A stretch of 64,000 nt of DNA from Sabulitectum sp964386635 (GTDB lineage Bacteria > Fermentibacterota > Fermentibacteria > Fermentibacterales > JCC-6). The stretch covers positions 42,963-106,962 of the forward strand of contig CAYLRO010000003.1 in assembly GCA_964386635.1 (NCBI GenBank), read 5' to 3'. Every line of letters begins with the position of its first letter. Positions within the stretch are counted from its first letter, which is position 1. Shown here piece by piece: positions 8,640 to 18,800 of the stretch. The notes under the pieces were generated by a model, which was not told the origin of the DNA, ran no database searches, and worked only from the letters and a program-made list of their open reading frames with translations. Made by a program: the position numbers and the translations under genes.

Positions 8640-8662
8640 GCAACATGTTGTTGCAAATTTGC
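8640..8662. promoter_or_regulatory. Overlapping palindromes upstream of the RND operon, candidate operator
   Basis: GCAACA and TGTTGC (8640-8645 and 8649-8654) form an inverted repeat with a 3-base centre. It overlaps the perfect palindrome GCAAATTTGC at 8653-8662. There is no T-run after it, so it is not a normal terminator. It lies just upstream of the candidate promoter of the efflux operon and could bind a dimeric regulator; no regulator gene is adjacent. Confidence 0.35.
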
Positions 8663-8677
8663 CATTCGGTATGTCAT

Positions 8678-8707
8678 TTGATTAGCTTTCAACATCACAT
8701 TTATAAA
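8678..8707 (+). promoter_or_regulatory. Candidate promoter for the RND operon
   Basis: TTGATT at 8678-8683, an 18-base spacer and TATAAA at 8702-8707, with the TTG start 28 bases downstream of the -10 box. It is the best match in the 98-base gap. Confidence 0.4.
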
Positions 8708-8735
8708 GAAGACATCCAGTGAGAGGGGGATTGGC

Positions 8736-11732
8736 TTGAAGCTATCCGTAACCGCAGTTACAAGACCGGTTGCCGTAACGGTTATCTCCATCGTAGCTGC
8801 CGTTCTCGGGGCAATAGCAGTTTTACAGATGCCTGTAGACCTGTTACCCTCCGTTGAATACCCCAGAATTACCATTGAAACAAGATATCCTTCATCCAGC
8901 CCATACGAGGTCGAGAGGCTTGTTACTGATCCTCTTGAAGAGGCGCTGGCAGGTGTCAGGGGTCTGCGCTCCTATTCTTCCAGATCCTACGGAGACATGA
9001 GCCGGATCACCCTTGAGTTCGACTGGGGTGCCAATATGGACTACACCCGGCTTGAGGTTAGAGAGAAACTGGATGTTGCCAGCTGGTCTCTTCCTGATGC
9101 CGCAGATCGTCCTACCATTGTTGATTACGACCCCTCCTCCAGACCGTTCATGGAGATCCTGCTTACAATGGACGGCGGATGGACTGATATCAGTGACTTT
9201 TCAAGACGGGTGATCGCCACCCGTATCGAGCAGGTTGACGGAGTTGCCGCATGCGAGATAGACGGTGAAGCGGAGCCTGCAGTTTATGTTCGTCTTCGCG
9301 ACGGGGTTATTGAAGAACTGGGAATTGACCCTGCATCAATAGCCGCTGCTCTCAGTGGAGCCAATGCAGTTTCTCCAGGAGGCCAGGTCCGTGATGGAGA
9401 GAAGGAATACTTCCTCTCGCTTCAGGGCGAGTTCGAGTCTCTGGATGATGTCCGCAACACAGTTGTGGCTTCACTTGATGGAACCCCTCTGCTTCTGGAT
9501 GCAATCGCTGATGTATACATTTCAGAAAAACCGCCATCTGAATGGGCAAGCTACAATGGGGAGAGGGCCATTATCCTGAGGATCAGGAAGATGGCTGAGT
9601 CGAATACAGTTGAAGTGGCAGGCCTTGTTAAGGATGTGGTTGAGGAGCTGAATCTTGCCAATGTTAATGTTCAGCTGCAGGTGATTCAGAACGATGCGGA
9701 ATTCATAGAGGAATCCATTGGCGGGGTTGTTGAGGCACTTATTCTGGGTGCCTTCCTTGCATTCGGTGTTCTCTTCTTCTTTTTGAGAGACTGGAAGAGT
9801 CCACTGGTTCTTGGATTATCACTTCCCCTGAGCATTGCCCTTGCACTGTTCTTCCTCTATCTGGCCGGTGTAACAGTGAATATCATGTCCCTTGGCGGAC
9901 TGGCTCTGGGCACAGGTCTTCTTGTTGACAACGCCGTGGTGGTTCTTGAAGCGATCTATCGCAGGAGAGAACTGGGAGACAGCAGGAGAGATGCAGCTAC
10001 CAGGGGAACAGCCGAGGTGGGACCTGCCATTGTTGCCAGCACTCTGACCACGATCATTGTGTTTTTCCCGGTGGTTTACATGGAGGGCATAACCAGTCAG
10101 CTTTTCAGGGATCAGGCTCTGGCAGTGGGTTCTGCTCTGCTGGCCAGTCTTCTTGTTGCAGTGACGGTGATACCTGCGCTTGCTGCCAGAATAGGCAGAA
10201 CACAGAACTCTAAGGACGTAACTTCCGGATTGAAAGCCCGTTATGGTCGTAGCATGGAGAGAATTCTGGGAAGAAGAAAAAGGGTTCTTGCTTTTACTCT
10301 GCTGATCACTGTTCTGGCTTTTTTCGGTGCATCGAAACTTCCGATGCAGCTGCTTCCTGATACTCCTGCTGATCAGCTTGAAATGACTTTCAGTGCCCCT
10401 GAAGGCACTTCCATGGAACAACTTGTGGATCTTTCCTCAATGTTGAGCGAGCTTGCAGATCTGTCAGGCAGCCTGTGGACAAGCGGCAGAGTCGGCGTCC
10501 GGGCAGAGGAGGGCGTTGATGCTCTTTCAGTTGCTGAGTTTTCAACACCGTCTCAGGCAGCGAACGCCATATTGCCCATCAGAGATGCATGGAGTGATGC
10601 CTTCAGTTTCCCCCTTCAGGTTGGTCCAAGAGGAACTCTCCTGGGAGAAATACTCGGCGGCGGAAGCGGTTTCACCATATACCTTGAGGGCGAGAGCATT
10701 GAGACTGATCTTCAGGCAGCTCAGGCTGTTGCTGAACTGTCCCATTCAAGAATAGACAATGTCATAAGCGCTGATGTTAACTTTCTCCCCGGCAAGCCTG
10801 AGATAGTTGTAAGACCCGACGGCGAGCTTCTTAATCTTCTCGGTATTACAGCCGATGATGTTGCTGATTACCTGGAGAGCCTTTCAAGGGGCATTGTGGC
10901 TACTACTTATTACCGGCAGGATGAGAAGGTCGATGTAATGCTTCTTGCAGGAAGCGGTGAAGGTATTTCCGTGGATTCCCTGTTCCAGAGATCTGTTGGT
11001 ATTGCCGGGACACTTATCCAGGTGGACAGGATTGTGGAAACATTCATTCGTCAGACTCCGGGGTTCATCGAGCATTATCAGGGTAACAGAGCTGTAGGAG
11101 TTAGTATACAGAGCAGCGGCACCAACATGGCCGGTATTTCAGAGGAGATAACCGCCCTTGCTGATTCAGCCCTTGCAGGAGAGCCGGTGAAGCTGAGAAC
11201 AGGAGCCGAAATAGAGGAAATGGACAGAACCACCTCAAGCCTTATTCTGGCTGCCATTCTGGCTATAGCTCTTGTTTATGTTCTTCTGGCAGTACAGTTT
11301 GAATCATTTATTGAGCCTTTCATTATCATGATTACAGTGCCTCTGGGGATTATCGGCGTTGTTCTCGGCCTGACACTGTTCGGCCAGAGCTGGAATGCTT
11401 TGTCCGGGATCGGTCTTGTAATTCTCTCGGGAATTGTTGTTAACGACGGTATTCTGCTTGTTGAGCGGATAACCCAGCTCAGAAAGCAGGGTCTGCCTGT
11501 TAGACAGGCTGTTATTGATGCAGGCAGGGACAGATTCAGACCTGTTCTCATGACTACGGTCACAACCATCTTAGGCCTTCTTCCCATGGCTGTTGGTCTT
11601 GGAGAAGGTGCATCGCTGAGGCAGCCGCTGGCTATTGCTGTGATCTCAGGAATTACGGTGGCAACTCTGCTTACCCTTGTGGTGGTTCCGGTTCTCTATG
11701 CAGTACTTGTGGGAGATAAGGTTACGCGATGA
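8736..11732 (+). CDS. RND-family efflux pump subunit (AcrB/MdtB-like)
   Basis: A 998-residue inner-membrane proton-driven exporter. It starts at TTG behind GAGGGGG. An N-terminal helix is followed by the PVDLLPSVEYPRITIETRYP segment and then the two large periplasmic loops. Transmembrane helix 4 carries GTGLLVDNAVVVLEAIYRRR: the first Asp of the AcrB Asp-Asp pair is kept and the second is Asn, as in many non-AcrB branches. The C-terminal half repeats the layout (LVILSGIVVNDGILLVERI). It overlaps the next pump gene by 4 bases (ATGA), suggesting a two-pump complex like MdtBC. Confidence 0.92.
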   Translation: MKLSVTAVTRPVAVTVISIVAAVLGAIAVLQMPVDLLPSVEYPRITIETRYPSSSPYEVERLVTDPLEEALAGVRGLRSYSSRSYGDMSRITLEFDWGANMDYTRLEVREKLDVASWSLPDAADRPTIVDYDPSSRPFMEILLTMDGGWTDISDFSRRVIATRIEQVDGVAACEIDGEAEPAVYVRLRDGVIEELGIDPASIAAALSGANAVSPGGQVRDGEKEYFLSLQGEFESLDDVRNTVVASLDGTPLLLDAIADVYISEKPPSEWASYNGERAIILRIRKMAESNTVEVAGLVKDVVEELNLANVNVQLQVIQNDAEFIEESIGGVVEALILGAFLAFGVLFFFLRDWKSPLVLGLSLPLSIALALFFLYLAGVTVNIMSLGGLALGTGLLVDNAVVVLEAIYRRRELGDSRRDAATRGTAEVGPAIVASTLTTIIVFFPVVYMEGITSQLFRDQALAVGSALLASLLVAVTVIPALAARIGRTQNSKDVTSGLKARYGRSMERILGRRKRVLAFTLLITVLAFFGASKLPMQLLPDTPADQLEMTFSAPEGTSMEQLVDLSSMLSELADLSGSLWTSGRVGVRAEEGVDALSVAEFSTPSQAANAILPIRDAWSDAFSFPLQVGPRGTLLGEILGGGSGFTIYLEGESIETDLQAAQAVAELSHSRIDNVISADVNFLPGKPEIVVRPDGELLNLLGITADDVADYLESLSRGIVATTYYRQDEKVDVMLLAGSGEGISVDSLFQRSVGIAGTLIQVDRIVETFIRQTPGFIEHYQGNRAVGVSIQSSGTNMAGISEEITALADSALAGEPVKLRTGAEIEEMDRTTSSLILAAILAIALVYVLLAVQFESFIEPFIIMITVPLGIIGVVLGLTLFGQSWNALSGIGLVILSGIVVNDGILLVERITQLRKQGLPVRQAVIDAGRDRFRPVLMTTVTTILGLLPMAVGLGEGASLRQPLAIAVISGITVATLLTLVVVPVLYAVLVGDKVTR

Positions 11733-14700
11733 TAGACAAGCTGCTTAAAAGACCTCGTGGAACGGCTATAATCTACATCGCACTTCTTGGTCTGGCTGCA
11801 GTTAGCCTTTTCAGGATACCTATTGAGGGATCTCCTGATACAACCCTCCCGGAGCTTAATGTCACCACAGGGTGGTACGGTGCTGATCCCGAGGCTGTAT
11901 GCGAACAGCTTACCCGACCTATAGAGGAGGCTGCAAGGCAACTGAGAGATGTTCGGGAGGTGTCATCCCGGTCCAGCGAGGGAAGAAGCGTTGTTACGGT
12001 TTCCTTTGATCAGGGAGCCGATATGGATGTTGCTTCCATGGAACTCACCGAGAGAATTTCCATGATAAGGGATGACCTGCCCGGCAATGCCGGGGCCAGT
12101 ACGGTTACACAGGCCATTCCAAGGGAAATGGAGAGTGAGGGATTTCTTATCTATGCCATCACAGGAGCAGAGAAATCCATTCTGAAGAATCTTGCAGAAG
12201 ACGTTGTTGTTCCGGCACTTGAACGGATAGACGGTGTCAGTTCGGTGATTGTTGAAGGGCTGGGCAGCGAAGAGGTGCTGATTGATGTTGATATGGAGGC
12301 CCTGCGGTCTCTTGATCTCACTCTTGCCCAGGTTGTTTACTCCATACAGAACGGTATCGTGGACAGGAATGTGGGTGTTGCCACTGATACTACAGGTCTG
12401 CAGGCTGTTCTCAGAGTTTCCACGGTCCCTATGTCGCTCTGGGAGATGGAACAGCTTGTTGTAAAGCAGACCGGCACTGATTTCGTAACCCTGGATGATA
12501 TCTCCCACGGCATCTATCAGAGCTATTCAGATAACTCGGGAGTGATATTCAGGTACAACGGTCTTGACCAGATCACAATGGAGCTTGACAGATCACCCGG
12601 GTCGAATGCTGTTCGGGTTGCGGCAGTGGTACGGGAAGAGGTTCAGAGAATTCAGGCAGGCTTACCTCAAGAAGTAGAGCTTAATCTGATCGAAGATGGA
12701 ACCGAAGCCATAACTGACGACCTCAGCGCTCTTTCCTGGAGGGCTCTTGTCTCTCTGGGGCTTATCATGCTGATCCTTCTTATCCTCAACCCCAGCCCGT
12801 TGACCACTCCTCTTATACTCAGCTCCATTTTATTCAGCAGCGCCCTGGCTGTAACAGCAGTTTTTCTTGCAGGCTACAGCATCAATGTTCTAACACTCAG
12901 CGCCCTTGCCATTGCATTCGGTCTGCTTGTAGACGGAGCAGTTGTTGTTATGGAGGCAATCGCCTTCAGGCGGAGACAGGGGATGAGTGCCCTTGAAGCA
13001 GCCGGAGTTGGTGCCAGAGAAGTTGCCATGCCGGTTCTTGGAGGAATTCTCACCACCCTTGTTGCCTTTGTACCCCTTCTGGCAAGCGAGGGGGTTCTCA
13101 GGATCTATTACAGACCCTTTGCTTTTACAGTTGCTGCAACACTTCTCGCTTCATACGCAGTCTGCCTTACATTCGTTCCCTCCATTGCAGGTCACTGGAG
13201 CAAGGGAAACTGGTACAGAAAAAGGAAATGGGATCAAACCCTGAGCCGACTGGTCTCCATTCTTCACCACAGACCCTGGATACCTGTTACTGTTACTTTT
13301 CTTCTCATTGCAGGTTCTGTGTATGTGCTGCTGACCAAAGTGGAGCATGGTCAAACCTGGAATTTCGGAGGTGACAGGGATTACCTGTATGTATCCTACG
13401 CTTTTCCTCCTGGAACTCCCCAGGAGATAGCGGATGATGTAGCCAGCGGGTTTGAAGATATAATGGTCTCCAAGGACGGAGTTCTTTCCACAAGAACCAC
13501 TGTCTACGGCGAGTCCGGCGTTATCTACTGTCAGTTTGACACAGACGCTCTGCGTAATGGAACAGCACTGCAGACCGAATCAGAGGTTATAGCACTGGCT
13601 ACCACTGTTGGAGGTGTCAGAAGGATATATGCTGGAGGTATCAGTCCGGAAGGGTACTGGCGAAGCACTGCCAGTGCCGGGATGATGCAGACTGTGGAAC
13701 TCAGAGGATTCGATTACGAGGGTTTGAAAACACTTGCTGTGAATCTGCAGACTCTTCTCCAGCGTCATCCGAGAGTTGAGGAAGTGGACATTAACTGGAA
13801 TGCCAGATCCGTGGACAGAGAGCAGCTTGCAATTGTGTTTGACCGTATCGAGCTGGCTGACCTGGGCATCAATCCTTTCCAGCTTGTAATGGCCCTGACG
13901 TACAACATGGCTGGTGGATACGGTGCACAGGTGAGGATTGCTGATGAAACCACCGATCTCTCTTTCAGACTTGAGGGGCAGAAAGATCCTGAACTGAGTG
14001 AAATACTGGATAGCAGAATAGTCACCAGGGATGGTTTTACAAGACTTGGCGACATCATCGATATTGACACTGTGGGAGTTCAGGGAACGGTTATCCGTGA
14101 AGACGGAGAATACGTAAGAACTGTGGCTTACTCCTTTATGGGAGCGGAAAGAATGGCTGCGAGATTCAGGCATTCCCTCCTGACAAGTCTTGAGCTTCCT
14201 TCAGGGTACAGAGTTTACGAGGACACAACATTCCTCCCTGATTGGCTTGAGGAAGAAGAAGGTATGGACATGAACCTTCTTGTGGGACTTGCAATACTCG
14301 CTGTATTTGCAGTTACAGCCATTGTGTTTGAAAGTTTTAAAGCACCGCTGTATGTCCTGGCGGTTATACCCATGGCCCTTGTTGGGGTGGCGGCAGGATT
14401 CTGGCTGTTTGACAGGATATTCAGCCCTGAGGCTTACGTTGGAAGCGTGTTTCTGGTGGGTATAGCGGTAAACAATTCAATATTACTCATAGACAGTTTT
14501 GAAAAAAAGAACAAAACAGGAATGGATTTGCGCAAGGCGGTTGATCTTGTTGTAGAGGAAAGGCTCAGACCTATTCTTCAGACTACGGCTACAACGGTTC
14601 TGGGGCTTCTTCCACTGGTTCTATGGCCTATCTCAAGCCAGGATCTCTGGGGAACGCTCTCCTTTACAGTTGTCTGCGGAATGGTTGTCTCAACTCCGCT

Positions 14701-14773
14701 TGTGCTCATTACCCTGCCTGCTTTGATCCAGATCACTTCCCGGAGGAGGAAAAAACATGTTCCGGAGAATTAG
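11729..14773 (+). CDS. Second RND-family efflux pump subunit
   Basis: A 1014-residue RND permease, related to but clearly diverged from the preceding one. The N-terminus has FRIPIEGSPDTTLPELNVTT, and helix 4 has FGLLVDGAVVVMEAIAFRRR, where the second Asp of the usual pair is Gly. The second half contains VGIAVNNSILLIDSFEKKNK and VEERLRPILQTTATTVLGLL, standard RND landmarks. Tight overlaps with both neighbours support one complex of two different pump subunits plus the adaptor. The substrate cannot be told from sequence. Confidence 0.92.
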   Translation: MIDKLLKRPRGTAIIYIALLGLAAVSLFRIPIEGSPDTTLPELNVTTGWYGADPEAVCEQLTRPIEEAARQLRDVREVSSRSSEGRSVVTVSFDQGADMDVASMELTERISMIRDDLPGNAGASTVTQAIPREMESEGFLIYAITGAEKSILKNLAEDVVVPALERIDGVSSVIVEGLGSEEVLIDVDMEALRSLDLTLAQVVYSIQNGIVDRNVGVATDTTGLQAVLRVSTVPMSLWEMEQLVVKQTGTDFVTLDDISHGIYQSYSDNSGVIFRYNGLDQITMELDRSPGSNAVRVAAVVREEVQRIQAGLPQEVELNLIEDGTEAITDDLSALSWRALVSLGLIMLILLILNPSPLTTPLILSSILFSSALAVTAVFLAGYSINVLTLSALAIAFGLLVDGAVVVMEAIAFRRRQGMSALEAAGVGAREVAMPVLGGILTTLVAFVPLLASEGVLRIYYRPFAFTVAATLLASYAVCLTFVPSIAGHWSKGNWYRKRKWDQTLSRLVSILHHRPWIPVTVTFLLIAGSVYVLLTKVEHGQTWNFGGDRDYLYVSYAFPPGTPQEIADDVASGFEDIMVSKDGVLSTRTTVYGESGVIYCQFDTDALRNGTALQTESEVIALATTVGGVRRIYAGGISPEGYWRSTASAGMMQTVELRGFDYEGLKTLAVNLQTLLQRHPRVEEVDINWNARSVDREQLAIVFDRIELADLGINPFQLVMALTYNMAGGYGAQVRIADETTDLSFRLEGQKDPELSEILDSRIVTRDGFTRLGDIIDIDTVGVQGTVIREDGEYVRTVAYSFMGAERMAARFRHSLLTSLELPSGYRVYEDTTFLPDWLEEEEGMDMNLLVGLAILAVFAVTAIVFESFKAPLYVLAVIPMALVGVAAGFWLFDRIFSPEAYVGSVFLVGIAVNNSILLIDSFEKKNKTGMDLRKAVDLVVEERLRPILQTTATTVLGLLPLVLWPISSQDLWGTLSFTVVCGMVVSTPLVLITLPALIQITSRRRKKHVPEN

Positions 14774-15797
14774 TTTCTTTCCAGTGGTCGTTTTTGGTAT
14801 TCTTCTCGCGGCTGGATGCGGCCAGGAGGAAGAATTAGAGAGGGAAACTCTTGAACCCTCTCCTCTTCCGGTATCAGCTTCTGTTGCTTCCACTGATGTT
14901 CTGTATGAGGTGATAAGCGCTACCGGCAGGGTTTCAAGCAGGAGAACCCAGACCCTCACAGCCCAGATTCAGGGCCAGGTGGTTCAGGCACCGGAGTATG
15001 AAGGCGAGGAGTATTCTGAAGGTCAGGTGATCTTCCGGGTGGCAAGCGGACAGCATGCTTCAAACCTTTCTGCTGCAAGCAGCGAGTACAGGAATGCTCA
15101 GGCCATCTATCAGTTTGAAATTGATAACTACAGGGGTGATGTGACGGATGAGGTCCGCAGTATGCTCAGACAGACTACCGGACTGGAATCTGCATCTGCA
15201 AACCTGTCAAGTGCAAGAACCCAGTACGGGAACAGCGCAGTATCCGCAGGATTCAACGGAGTTATTTCACAGGTTACAGCTCTTGAGGGGATGACTGTCT
15301 ATCCCGGTTCCCCGCTGGGAACGCTTGTAGACCCATGGAGTCTTCAGGTGGAGGTTGATCTGGATGAAAGGCAGCTGGCCAGATGCTCAGCAGGTCTGAA
15401 GGCGTTTGTAACGGTTCCATCCCTGAATGATACAGTGCTTGTGGGTGAGGTCAGATCGGTTTCCCCGGTGATTGACCCGGGCTTCCGTTCAGGTGCGGTG
15501 GTTGTAACAGTTCCTCATGTGCCAGGTCTCCGTCCCGGAGCCACAGCAAGAACTGAAATTGTCTTTGCAGAGCATCAGGGTGCCCTGGTGATCCCTGAAC
15601 AGGCTGTGCTGGTCAGAGATGATCGACCGATGGTTTTTGCCGTTGTTGATGGGCATGCGGACTGGCGTTATGTGACCCTTGGCCCGGCAGGAAGAGGAAT
15701 AGTCGAAATTCTGGACGGTGTGGCAGAGGGCGAGACCGTGATTACAAGCGGCCATTACTCACTTGCCCACGATGCTCCGGTAGCAGTTGTGAACTGA
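14757..15797 (+). CDS. RND efflux periplasmic adaptor lipoprotein (membrane fusion protein)
   Basis: A 346-residue adaptor with a lipoprotein signal (lipobox LAAGC, Cys about residue 21). The barrel-sandwich/lipoyl parts are visible as ISATGRVSSRRTQTLTAQIQ and AGFNGVISQVTALEGMTVYP, flanking a short helical hairpin rich in Ala, Ser and Glu. A beta-barrel domain with LRPGATARTEIVF and a C-terminal domain follow. The gene overlaps the second pump by 17 bases. Unusually for many operons it comes last, after both pumps. No TolC-like outer-membrane gene is in the window. Confidence 0.9.
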   Translation: MFRRISFFPVVVFGILLAAGCGQEEELERETLEPSPLPVSASVASTDVLYEVISATGRVSSRRTQTLTAQIQGQVVQAPEYEGEEYSEGQVIFRVASGQHASNLSAASSEYRNAQAIYQFEIDNYRGDVTDEVRSMLRQTTGLESASANLSSARTQYGNSAVSAGFNGVISQVTALEGMTVYPGSPLGTLVDPWSLQVEVDLDERQLARCSAGLKAFVTVPSLNDTVLVGEVRSVSPVIDPGFRSGAVVVTVPHVPGLRPGATARTEIVFAEHQGALVIPEQAVLVRDDRPMVFAVVDGHADWRYVTLGPAGRGIVEILDGVAEGETVITSGHYSLAHDAPVAVVN

Positions 15798-15868
15798 TTC
15801 CTGTTTTCCTGAAATAGCCAACACATACCCACCTTTTCAGCTGGAATGATAGAGGTTATCTTGTCCGA

Positions 15869-18800
15869 ATGAAGAACGACAAAAAGTCAATTCCTGAGGG
15901 CAAGTTCGCACCGGAAGACTGGGAGTATCTTCTTCTTCAGATGGTAAATGACAGAAGCGGAGTGGATTTCGGAATGTACCGGATGCCTACTTTCCGCAGG
16001 CGTTATCTGAAAAGAATGAAACTCATCGGTGCCGGTGATCTGCGCAGTTTCGTCAAAATGCTTGAAGACGACCCTTCTCAACTGGATAATCTTGTAAAAG
16101 ATCTTCTCATAGGAGTGACCTCCTTTTTTCGTGATCAACCGGCTTTCAGGGTTTTCAGGGATTCTGCTGTAAAACAGCTGTTTAAAAGAACTGACAATGC
16201 AAACATAAGGTGCTGGGTTGCAGGGTGTTCAAATGGTATGGAAGCTTACTCAATAGCCATCCTCATGCAATCTGCTTCTGAGAAACTCGGAGGCAGCTAC
16301 ACCATTTTTGCTACAGATGTAAGCAGACCGGCAATAGTGGAAGCTTCTAAAGGCATATACACTTCCGAACAGTATGAGACCGTACCGGCTGAGTACAGGA
16401 AGTATTTCTCTGAATCAGGGAACAGTTTCAAGATTAAAAGGGAAATCAGAGCCAACATGGTCTTCAGTCACCACGATATTCTTTCAGATCCGCCTTTTGC
16501 CAATATGGATATCGTAAGTTGCAGAAACATGATGATCTATCTGAAGCAGAAGGCTCAGGATGTTGTGCTGGGCAGACTCAATTACAGCCTGTCTGTTGGA
16601 GGTTTCCTTTTCCTGGGAAGCGGGGAAACTCCAGGCAGGCATAATGAGAACCTTGAAACGGTAGATTCCAGATGGCGTATTTTCAGAAAAACCTCTGAAA
16701 CGGTGATCTCCGTGGAGATGTTTCCCTTTGAGAAGCAGCAGGATGACGCGTTCTCTGTTTTTGGTGTAACAGACGGGCTGAGAGAGAACGAGGATGAGCT
16801 CAGAGTCAGGAGCAGAACATTCACATCCTGTCTTGAGGAAAGATTTTTCCCTGACTGTGTTTTCATTGATGAGGATTATCGTATTCTTTTTATCCACGGT
16901 GACATGAATGCTTACCTTTCCATTCCTTCAGGTATTCCAGGGGGAAGTCTGCTGCAGATGCTGCCGGGACAGCTGAAATCCGCCATAAGAGCTGGAGTGC
17001 GGAGAGCGAAGGGCAGATTCAGACGAATTCAGTGTGACACCGGCAGCGAAACAACAATTTATGTAAGCTGCATCTCTCCGCTTGAGATGAGCGGCGTCTT
17101 TCTCATTGAATTTATCAGAAGTGATCCGGATACCGGTGAAAGCATTGCCAGGATAGAATGTTCAGAGTCTGATATCTCAATCCTTGAAGAACAGATAGCT
17201 TTGCTTGAAAGCGATCTTGCAACAACCAGGCGTGAGTTGAGAAGCAGATCCGGAGAACTTCAGGCATCCAATGAAGAGCTGCAGACCTCAAATGAAGAAA
17301 TAAGAAGTGCCAACGAAGAGCTGATTTCGTCCAACGAGGAGCTGCTTGCTTCAAACGAAGAGCTGCAGAAAGTGAATCGACAGCTTACAGTTATCTCAGA
17401 CGACATGAAGAACCTTCATAAAAGCATGGATGTGGGATCACTCTTCCTGGACAACGATTTCAGGATCAGGCGTTTCAATCCAATGGTTTCAAGGTTTTTT
17501 AAAATAACCAGGAGAGATATCGGACGCAGCATTACTGACTTCAACACAATGATCGAGAGAAGCTCTCTCGAAACACTTCTGGAGACAGTAAGGAACGTTT
17601 CCTCCTCCGGGGATGCAATAGAGATATCTCTCACAACCGAAATACCCGGTTTCTGGCTGGCAAAGGTATCACCGTACAGATCTTCTGAGGGCGTTGTTCA
17701 GGGAACGGTGATAACATTTGTAGATGTTACCGTTCTCAGGGAGGGTGAGCTCTCACTTGCCAGAAGCGAGAGGAAGTTCAGAGGACTGTTCAACGGTTTT
17801 CCCATGGGAGCTCTTCTTGTTTCTCACGAGGAAGGTTCGGAAACCTTTGAGATACTTGATAGAAACCCTGCATTCCAGCTTCTCTGCGCCAGGAGCGCAG
17901 ACCTTAGCTCAAACAGGGATTTTGCAAGAGGAATTGTGCAGGAAACAGCACTATTCGAGTTTACACACCTGAACAGGGATTACCGTTGCCAGGTTTTTAA
18001 AACAGCTGACTTTGCCCAGTCTCTCTGCGTAACAGTGAGAGATGTTTCAGAAATGAACAGAGCTGCAGATGAAAAGGCGAAGCTGGAGAAGCGACTTCAC
18101 GAGGCACAACTGCTTGCAGGTATGGGCCTCTGGGAGTACAACAGAACAGAAAGAACGCTGCGGTTGTCAGAGGAAGCGGCAGAACTGTTCGGTATGGATT
18201 CCGGGGGACCGCTGCCACTGGAGGAGTTCAACAGTCGGATCAATGACTTTAAAGAATTCTTAGCCAGTACAAGAGAATCTCTTAAGAAAACAGGTACCTA
18301 TTCAGGAACAGTGTCAGGTCTGGATATGGGTACTACCGGAAGACGATACTTCAAAGTGAGTTGCTATATCCTGACTGAGGACAAGGGAAATACTGTGTAC
18401 GGGTATGCTCTTGATGTCACCTCCGAGGTTCTGGGTGAAAGAATTCTTAAACAGGCCAATGAGAAACTCGCAGAAACCCAGCGGATCGCCCGAATCGGGC
18501 TTATTGAAATGGAATGGAACAGCAGCTGCACCATGCATAGAGAAAGATTTTCCTCCTCAGCCATTCAGGTTCTTAAGCTGAAGGAAGGAGATCAGGCGGA
18601 TATTTTCTCAAGTTGTATGGAGGAGGATCTTGCCTTCTCAGTGGTGCAGAAACTCAGAAAATGTGCCTGTGGAGATCAGCAGCTTTCTCTGGATATTCCC
18701 ATGAAGAACGGGGAAGGAGAGAATGTTTTCATTCAGATAATTGCAAGGCTGAAGGAAACAGAGGAGGATAGAAAGGTTCTCACTCTGGTAATAATGGACA

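Noticed and set aside
13580..14173. A 197-codon minus-strand frame, and similar ones at 9819-10421 and 11963-12508
   Set aside because: All are antisense to the RND pump genes, which are unmistakable; no ribosome site or homology pattern was seen.
17255..17375. Repeated DNA coding SNEEL units, looking like a tandem repeat
   Set aside because: It is the known heptad coiled coil of CheR-PAS kinases, not a mobile or CRISPR repeat.
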